Shown here: piece by piece, positions 31,255 through 36,494 of the stretch
Position numbering within the stretch: the first letter of the stretch is position 1
Layout: each line of letters starts with the position of its first letter
Assembly (NCBI GenBank): GCA_002440825.1
Contig: DJVH01000083.1
Location: 27,024-63,517, forward strand
DNA length: 36,494 bases
Direction: 5' to 3'
From: Bacteriovoracaceae bacterium UBA6261
GTDB lineage: Bacteria > Bdellovibrionota > Bacteriovoracia > Bacteriovoracales > Bacteriovoracaceae
Translations under genes and position numbers: made by a program
The notes under the pieces: generated by a model
What the model was told of the DNA's origin: nothing
Databases searched by the model: none
What the model saw: only the letters and a program-made list of their open reading frames with translations

Positions 31255-31270
31255 CATACCGAAATGTATG
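31255..31270. promoter_or_regulatory. Dyad in the divergent region before the acyl-CoA synthetase gene
   Basis: CATAC, 6 bp, GTATG forms a 5-bp dyad 28 bp before the ATG of the acyl-CoA synthetase and 56 bp before the minus-strand small gene. A regulator site is possible; the dyad is short enough to arise by chance. Confidence 0.25.
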
Positions 31271-31297
31271 CGTAGTTAATTTTAAAAGGTTCAAAAA

Positions 31298-33127
31298 ATG
31301 GTTGCTGATAAGACAATTCCTAAAATGTTTTTAAAGAAAACATCCCGCGCTCTTCATAAAAAATCGATTGGCTGGATTGAAGGGAATGAACTTAATTTTT
31401 ATTCCAACGAAGACTATCTCCAGAAAGTCAAAACGCTCTTCTATGCATTTACCAAGCTGGGGATTTTTACTCAGGATAAAATTGCGATACTCGGGCACAC
31501 GAGTAAGGAATGGCATTTTTTCGATTTAGCAGCAATGTGTTCCCGTGGAATTGTGGTTCCTATTTATCCTACATATCTCGAACATGAAGTTGAATATATT
31601 TTGAACCATTGTGAAGCAAAGTATCTGGTGCTCGAAAATGAAAGCCAGATGAAGAAAATCATCGACACTCAAAAAAATCTATCGCACTTAAAATTCATCA
31701 TTGCACTTAAAGAAATTTCCGATGAATCAAAAGCCCAGCTGCAAAAAGAAATCACTTTCTACACCGTTGATGAATTTATTCAGCTGGGTATTACAGAAGA
31801 AGAAGTTTCTCCAAAGCTATTCGAAGATACAGTAGAAAGCAGCGACATCAACGATATTGCTTCCATTATTTACACTTCTGGAACAACAGGCGATCCCAAA
31901 GGAGCTGTCATCACACAGAAGGCAATCTGTGCAATGCTGGCCAATGTTCATGCTTCCCTCAAAACGAACATTATTGCCACGGACCGAACTCTTGTCTTTC
32001 TTCCCCTCTCACACGTTCTGGGCAGATGTGATTCTTTACTGAATCTCGTTTTTGATTTTGAAAGTGTTTATGCGGAATCGATGGACAAAGTGGTAGATAA
32101 CCTTCAAACGGCAAAGCCAACAATTCTGATCGCGGTACCTAGAATTTTTGAAAAAGTTTACAGCAAAGTCATCGAGACAATTCAAAAAGAATCAGAGCTC
32201 AAACAAAAAGTTTTCGATTGGGCCCTTCACGTTTCAAACGAGTATTATAAAAAAATCAACGAAGACAAAGCGCCATCTCCCTACCAGATTCTTCAGAAGA
32301 ATCTAGCCTATAAACTCGTGTTTGAGAAAATCTATAACCGCTTCGGAGGGCGTATCCGCTTTCTGGTTTCCGGTGGAGCTCCTCTCTCACCTGATATTAT
32401 GACTTTCCTGCAAAATGCGAATCTCACTATTCTTGAAGGCTACGGTCTGACAGAAACGATCGCCCCATGTATTTTAAATCCTCCTGTCAGACAAATTCCT
32501 GGCACGATTGGCTTGCCCCTTGGCGATGTACAGGTGAAGTTTGCAGTTGATGGTGAAATCATGCTGAAAACTCATGCCTTATTTTCTCACTACTACAAAA
32601 ACGAAGAAGCAACGAAAGAAGCTTTCAAAGACGGCTGGTTTTTGACCGGAGATATTGGAGAGCTGACAACTGACGGCTACGTTAAAATCACGGATCGCAA
32701 AAAAGATATCATCATCACTAGTGCCGGTAAGAACGTAGCACCTCAAAAGATTGAAAATTTCCTTAAACTGCAAAAACATATTTCCAACGCAATGGTTGTT
32801 GGTGATCGCCGAAAATTTCTCGTCGCCATTATCAGCATTGAGCGGGATGTTTTCCTGGAAGATCTTGAAAACCTGGAGCTTGAAGGAAGGCCAACCTACG
32901 AAGAGCTTGCCCAAGAGCAAAAGGTGTACGATGTGATTGATCAGGAGATCCAGGCCGCCAATCACGACCTCGCCAGCTTTGAAACCATTAAAGGTTTTTT
33001 TATTGCACCGAGTGATTTTACGGTCGAAAATGGCCAGATCACCCCTTCTTTGAAATTAAAGAAGAAAATCATTCTCAAAACCTACGCGGATGAGATCGAC
33101 GCGCTATATAAAAAACTGGAATCATAG
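31298..33127 (+). CDS. Long-chain fatty acid-CoA ligase (AMP-binding)
   Basis: 609 residues. ANL-superfamily motifs are complete: A3 IIYTSGTTGDPKGAVIT, A5 GYGLTETIAP, A7 GWFLTGDIGELTTDGYVKITD, A8 RKKDIIITSAGKNVAPQKIE, and a C-terminal adenylate-domain end with SLKLKKKIILKTY. The length and A5 spacing fit FAA/FadD-type long-chain enzymes, which make acyl-CoA through an acyl-adenylate. It can feed fatty acids into lipid synthesis or degradation; predatory bacteria take prey fatty acids, so salvage is a plausible role by inference. An AAAAGG ribosome binding site precedes the ATG. Confidence 0.93.
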   Translation: MVADKTIPKMFLKKTSRALHKKSIGWIEGNELNFYSNEDYLQKVKTLFYAFTKLGIFTQDKIAILGHTSKEWHFFDLAAMCSRGIVVPIYPTYLEHEVEYILNHCEAKYLVLENESQMKKIIDTQKNLSHLKFIIALKEISDESKAQLQKEITFYTVDEFIQLGITEEEVSPKLFEDTVESSDINDIASIIYTSGTTGDPKGAVITQKAICAMLANVHASLKTNIIATDRTLVFLPLSHVLGRCDSLLNLVFDFESVYAESMDKVVDNLQTAKPTILIAVPRIFEKVYSKVIETIQKESELKQKVFDWALHVSNEYYKKINEDKAPSPYQILQKNLAYKLVFEKIYNRFGGRIRFLVSGGAPLSPDIMTFLQNANLTILEGYGLTETIAPCILNPPVRQIPGTIGLPLGDVQVKFAVDGEIMLKTHALFSHYYKNEEATKEAFKDGWFLTGDIGELTTDGYVKITDRKKDIIITSAGKNVAPQKIENFLKLQKHISNAMVVGDRRKFLVAIISIERDVFLEDLENLELEGRPTYEELAQEQKVYDVIDQEIQAANHDLASFETIKGFFIAPSDFTVENGQITPSLKLKKKIILKTYADEIDALYKKLES

Positions 33128-33156
33128 AAGTTCTTCCCTTTACAAAAATGCCCGAA

Positions 33157-33183
33157 GGTACTATAACCTTAAGTTCTAGTACC
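33157..33183. repeat. Hairpin between acyl-CoA synthetase and rpoZ
   Basis: GGTACTA (33157-33163) pairs with TAGTACC (33177-33183) across 13 bases, followed by a small CCC-ATTTT-GGG hairpin. No T-tract follows, so intrinsic termination is weak; the rpoZ leader may start beyond it. Confidence 0.45.
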
Positions 33184-33237
33184 CCCATTTTGGGACCCCT
33201 CAAATTTTGATAGCCTTTTATTGGCAGGAGAATATTC

Positions 33238-33450
33238 ATGGCAAGAATCACAATTGAAGATTGCTTAGAGAAAGTTGAAAACAGATATGAGCTAGTTCAC
33301 CTTGCTACTAAGAGAGTAAAACAACTACGTGAAGGTGCTGAGCCTATGGTTAAATCAAAAAACAAAGAAGTTGTAACAGCTCTTAGAGAAATCGCTGCTG
33401 GTAAAATCAAGCATGCTCCAATCAGTGAATACGACTCAGACGAATTCTAA
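33238..33450 (+). CDS. rpoZ: RNA polymerase omega subunit
   Basis: 70 residues. MARITIEDCLEKVENRYELV, followed by HLATKRVKQL, is the omega signature, and KNKEVVTALREIAAGKI is the conserved second helix. Omega helps assemble and stabilise RNA polymerase and forms part of a ppGpp site in proteobacteria. No spoT or gmk gene flanks it here, unlike in enterobacteria. A CAGGAG Shine-Dalgarno lies about 8 nt before the ATG and a clear terminator follows, so it is probably monocistronic. Confidence 0.96.
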   Translation: MARITIEDCLEKVENRYELVHLATKRVKQLREGAEPMVKSKNKEVVTALREIAAGKIKHAPISEYDSDEF

Positions 33451-33483
33451 AATTTAGCTTAGTATTTCAATTTTATAGAAAGG

Positions 33484-33509
33484 CCGTCTAATTTAGACGG
33501 ACTTTTTTT
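33484..33509 (+). terminator. rpoZ intrinsic terminator
   Basis: CCGTCTA (33484-33490), loop ATT, TAGACGG (33494-33500), then AC and seven Ts. Confidence 0.93.
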
Positions 33510-33561
33510 ATTCATCAGTTTTCCAAACTAAATCCCTAACAATTCGGTCCGATAAGAATTA

Positions 33562-33570
33562 TGCTAGATA
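33562..33570 (+). promoter_or_regulatory. Extended -10 promoter of the sensor kinase gene
   Basis: TG-C-TAGATA lies about 85 bp before the kinase ATG and resembles the alaS element. Transcription from it would give a leader of about 78 nt containing the hairpin at 33613-33639. Confidence 0.45.
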
Positions 33571-33612
33571 AAATATATTTTCTGCGGGGGAAGTATATTC
33601 GCGTCTGGCAAT

Positions 33613-33639
33613 AAAAGGCCGGAGGAGATCTGGCCTTTT
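33613..33639 (+). promoter_or_regulatory. Leader hairpin with a GGAGGAG loop
   Basis: AAAAGGCC (33613-33620) pairs with GGCCTTTT (33632-33639); the loop is GGAGGAGATCT, a perfect anti-16S sequence. CTATTTT follows. It sits 16 bp before the kinase ATG, so it could be an attenuator-like terminator or a structured ribosome standby site. Confidence 0.5.
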
Positions 33640-33654
33640 CTATTTTGAGTTTGA

Positions 33655-35358
33655 ATGAATTTACGTGGAAGACTTTTTCTCATTTTATTTGCAACTTCAA
33701 CTTTCTTTATAGTTGCTCTGTATATTATTTCATCATCAATCCTTCTTAAGGGATATGAAGCCATCGAAGATCATCAGCTCAATCAAAACATCCTGCGCTT
33801 GCAGGAAATTATAGCGAACGAACAACAGCATCTCATGAATACAGTCAATGCCTGGTCAGTGTGGGACGAGAGTTATAAATTTGCTTTAAACAGAAATCAG
33901 GAATTTTACAAAGTTAATTTTCTGGTTGATTCAATTTTTGATGTCCGATTTTCAGAAGTCATTTTTTACGACCTGAAAGGAAATATCATTCTCGCTCAGG
34001 ATTATGACTACCAGGCTAGAAAATATATCAGCCCTTCTGCGGATAAAATAAAAAGAGCGCAGGAATTCTGGAAATTGCATCTTGCAGATAAGTCCGGCGT
34101 AACTGTTTCAGGTCTTTCCTGTACCGGGGATTATTTTGATTTTTTTACAATGAATCCCATTTTGAAGGGAAGCGGAAAAGGCCCCGCCGCAGGCTATATG
34201 CTGGTGTTCCGAAGAATCGATGATGAGCTGATTAAAAAATTTGAAAACATTATCAAATTTAAATTAAAGATGGTCACACTCAAAGACACGCCCTTGAAAG
34301 AAAGACAAATCAGTTTCATCAAAATGGAAAATGAAGTTCTTGGCTATGTGAAACTTCCTGGAGTGATGTACAAAAATACCCTGCTTATCGAAATGACGAT
34401 GCCCCGATCAATATACCTTTTCGGAAAGAAAACAATCGGAACTTATCTGGGTTTAATTTCTCTCGCAGCTTATTTTCTGGTCTTTGTTCTGTTTATCATT
34501 TTTGAGCGCGCCGTAATCAAAAGAATTGCTCAACTTAAAAAAGATCTCAATGAAATTTCCCAGGACCATGCCACTGTCAACAGAGTTAACGTCATCGGCA
34601 AAGATGAAATTGGGGACCTTGCTTCAAATATCAATTCCACACTTCAGGTGCTCGATCAAAAACAGATGATTATTAACCGATCATCCAAGTTAACTGCCCT
34701 GGGAGAGATGGCGGCTTCCATTGCTCACGAAATCAACAGTCCGCTTTCAGTAATTGGTGGATACGCCGTAAGAATGTCAAAAATGATTGCCCGACATGAA
34801 CTCGATTATAATCAGCTCAACATCATCGCTCAAAAGATCAACAACAATGTTTTTCGCATCGATAAAATTATAAAATCACTCAGAGTTATTGCCCGCGATT
34901 CTGAGCAAGAGGAAAAAGCCCTTACTACAATTGGGGCTATTTTCGAAGATGTCCATTCGCTGTGCCAGGCTAAGCTGAATTTACGAAATATTAAACTGGA
35001 TCTATCTGAGCTCAATCCTCATTTGTCAGTAAACGTTCGTCCGATTCAACTTGCCCAGGTCTTCGTCAATCTCATCAATAATTCTATCGATGCCGTTGAA
35101 GGGCAGGAGAATGCCTGGATAAAAATACGTGCCTTTGAAAATGAGTCGAGCATTGTCATTCAAGTAATCGATAGCGGTGAACCGATCATCCCGGATATAG
35201 TCGATAGAATTATGGATCCCTTTTTTACAACAAAAGAAGCAGGCAAGGGCACTGGCCTTGGTTTACCGATTTCAAAAGGCATGATCGAAGCCCATGGTGG
35301 TAAATTAAATCTTATCACTCACCCGCATACTTGTTTTGAAATAGTATTGCCCAAATAA
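33655..35358 (+). CDS. Membrane sensor histidine kinase with CHASE4 domain
   Basis: 567 residues. First membrane helix at 7-30; extracytoplasmic CHASE4-like domain at about 36-190 (WSVWDESYKFAL is the family signature); second helix at about 262-284; HAMP linker to about 335; HisKA with SIAHEINSPLSVIGGY (His358); HATPase_c with NLINNSIDAVEG (N box), DSGEPIIPD and GTGLGLPISKGMIEAHGG. It senses an unknown external or periplasmic signal and autophosphorylates. No response regulator gene lies next to it, so it is an orphan kinase. The ATG at 33655 has only a weak ribosome binding site. Confidence 0.93.
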   Translation: MNLRGRLFLILFATSTFFIVALYIISSSILLKGYEAIEDHQLNQNILRLQEIIANEQQHLMNTVNAWSVWDESYKFALNRNQEFYKVNFLVDSIFDVRFSEVIFYDLKGNIILAQDYDYQARKYISPSADKIKRAQEFWKLHLADKSGVTVSGLSCTGDYFDFFTMNPILKGSGKGPAAGYMLVFRRIDDELIKKFENIIKFKLKMVTLKDTPLKERQISFIKMENEVLGYVKLPGVMYKNTLLIEMTMPRSIYLFGKKTIGTYLGLISLAAYFLVFVLFIIFERAVIKRIAQLKKDLNEISQDHATVNRVNVIGKDEIGDLASNINSTLQVLDQKQMIINRSSKLTALGEMAASIAHEINSPLSVIGGYAVRMSKMIARHELDYNQLNIIAQKINNNVFRIDKIIKSLRVIARDSEQEEKALTTIGAIFEDVHSLCQAKLNLRNIKLDLSELNPHLSVNVRPIQLAQVFVNLINNSIDAVEGQENAWIKIRAFENESSIVIQVIDSGEPIIPDIVDRIMDPFFTTKEAGKGTGLGLPISKGMIEAHGGKLNLITHPHTCFEIVLPK

Positions 35359-35386
35359 AAAAGCCCTCTTGCGAGGGCCTTTTTTT
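35359..35386. terminator. Bidirectional terminator between kinase and lon
   Basis: GCCCTC (35363-35368), loop TTGC, GAGGGC (35373-35378), flanked by an A-tract on the left and a T-tract on the right, so it can serve both convergent genes. Confidence 0.9.
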
Positions 35387-35390
35387 GAGA

Positions 35391-36494
35391 TTATTTCTTG
35401 AAGGCGATTTTCAGAACTTCATCGAAATGGGCCACAGGATAGAAGTTTAATCCTTTTCTATGAAGGGCCGGAACTTCTTTCAGATCTTTTTCATTCTGCT
35501 TTGGAAGAATGATGTTTTTAATCCCTGCTCTCTTAGCTGCAAGAACCTTTTCCTTGATACCACCTACAGGCATTACCTTGCCTGTTAAACTCAACTCTCC
35601 AGTCATTGCTAAATCCGGGCTAATGGCTTTGTTAGTAGCAAGGGAGTAAAGCGCCAGCGCCATCGTAATACCTGCAGAAGGACCATCTTTAGGTGTGGCT
35701 CCAGCAGGGAGGTGAAGGTGAACTTCGTGAGCGGCCAGGTAATCTTCTGCTTCAACGTGAACTTTTTCTTCTACATTTTGGGTTTTTGTCTTTTTAATTG
35801 TTTTAGCCAATTGCTTTTCATTTGAATCAATTTCATTTTGAAGAAGTTTCTTCACATATGAATAAGCAAGGTTTGCTGATTCATTCATGACTCCACCAAG
35901 CTGACCTGTGAGCTTGAAACCTTTACCTTTTAGAGGAAGAGTTTCAATAAAAAGAATTTCTCCGCCGTAAGCTGTCCATGCAAGACCTGTTACCACTCCT
36001 GGCTTAGCTTTCTTCTCAGCAATTTCCGATTGGAATCTTGGTGTCCCAAGAAGGTTTTCCAGATTGCCTTCTGTTGGAACAAACTTCACTTTCTTTTTTG
36101 GATGAGACACTTTTTCCAGAGCTGCACGTCTGCAAAGTTTAGCAATTTGCTGTTCGAGAACACGCACACCTGGTTCGCGGGCATAGTCCGCAATAACTTT
36201 TTTAATCACGTTCAAGCTCAAAGCAAAATCTGTTTTTGAAAGACCATGCTTCTTTAACTGACGAGGAATAATCCACTTCGTAGTAATGCTGACTTTTTCT
36301 TCAAGTGTGTAACCTGAAAGCTCAATGACTTCCATACGATCCAGAAGAGCTTCTGGAATGTCGTTGATATAGTTTGCTGTTGCAATGAATAGTACTTTAG
36401 ATAAATCAAACGGGATATCGAGATAGTTATCAATAAATGTTGAGTTTTGTTCAGGGTCCAGAACTTCAAGAAGTGCAGAGGCTGGATCGCCTTG
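35391..36494 (-). CDS. lon: ATP-dependent protease Lon, C-terminal part (cut by window edge)
   Basis: The frame is open to the window edge, and the 53 codons upstream of the first visible internal Met still read as Lon (QGDPASALLEVLDPEQN, ATANYINDIPEALLDRM), so 367 C-terminal residues are present and no start is visible. They cover the end of the AAA+ domain, the sensor helices (EPGVRVLEQQIAKLCRRAAL) and the protease domain with the catalytic Ser in PKDGPSAGITMALAL and Lys in GGIKEKVLAAKRAG. Lon degrades misfolded and regulatory proteins in the cytoplasm. A linker of charged residues (about KQLAKTIKKTKTQNVEEK) interrupts the protease domain approach. Confidence 0.97.
   Translation of the reverse strand, partial: QGDPASALLEVLDPEQNSTFIDNYLDIPFDLSKVLFIATANYINDIPEALLDRMEVIELSGYTLEEKVSITTKWIIPRQLKKHGLSKTDFALSLNVIKKVIADYAREPGVRVLEQQIAKLCRRAALEKVSHPKKKVKFVPTEGNLENLLGTPRFQSEIAEKKAKPGVVTGLAWTAYGGEILFIETLPLKGKGFKLTGQLGGVMNESANLAYSYVKKLLQNEIDSNEKQLAKTIKKTKTQNVEEKVHVEAEDYLAAHEVHLHLPAGATPKDGPSAGITMALALYSLATNKAISPDLAMTGELSLTGKVMPVGGIKEKVLAAKRAGIKNIILPKQNEKDLKEVPALHRKGLNFYPVAHFDEVLKIAFKK

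Noticed and set aside
33541..33654. Possible riboswitch before the sensor kinase gene
   Set aside because: Compared by eye with c-di-GMP, preQ1 and guanidine aptamers; the conserved cores are not present.
36254..36469. Minus-strand 71-residue ORF at the right edge
   Set aside because: It is out of frame with lon, whose reading frame continues without a stop to the window edge.

Overview
The window looks like chromosomal DNA of a predatory or free-living bacterium of the Bdellovibrionota, most likely Bacteriovoracaceae. This is an inference from moderately AT-rich DNA, a flagellin under a FliA-type promoter, the gene order pgpA-recA-recX-alaS, and many small exported proteins without clear families; no 16S or other marker is present. 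I saw no tRNA, rRNA, insertion sequence, prophage or CRISPR array. Both ends cut genes: a flagellin at the left (minus) and Lon protease at the right (minus).

Left part (1-12.2 kb), mostly minus strand. After the flagellin fragment and its sigma-28 promoter come a GNAT acetyltransferase (+) and a convergent exported YiiX-type permuted papain-like hydrolase. Then follows a tight minus-strand operon, read from 10.3 kb down to 3.0 kb: a 1133-residue exported cysteine-rich protein, a multi-pass membrane acyltransferase-like protein, an AdoMet decarboxylase (SpeD) domain fused to seven membrane helices, and a paralogous seven-helix domain fused to a spermidine synthase (SpeE) domain. The genes overlap or nearly touch. 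This looks like membrane-anchored polyamine synthesis tied to an envelope or secreted product, and it is the most interesting locus here. An AarF/UbiB-type kinase lies upstream of it.

Middle (12.2-17.7 kb), plus strand: a small exported protein, a zinc-ribbon protein, greA, recG, an FHA-domain protein, an alpha/beta hydrolase and an exported Cys protein, closely packed. A minus-strand gene with a faint RelA/SpoT-like segment converges on them.

DNA repair and translation block (18.9-24.7 kb): pgpA, recA, recX and alaS. A set of four TACGC boxes spaced exactly 11 bp lies upstream of recA. A long terminator hairpin separates recA from recX. A 371-bp region before alaS holds the alaS promoter and one doubtful small ORF.

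Right part (24.7-36.5 kb): an oligopeptide-type binding lipoprotein, an outer-membrane beta-barrel, an orphan DctP-type protein coupled to a 14-Cys exported protein, a deiodinase-like thioredoxin-fold protein, a FlgT/MreC-like exported protein, an orphan histidine-phosphotransfer-like protein, an acyl-CoA synthetase, rpoZ, a CHASE4 sensor kinase and lon. Several intrinsic terminators are clear. A recurrent extended -10 element (TGCTA....) marks several plus-strand promoters.
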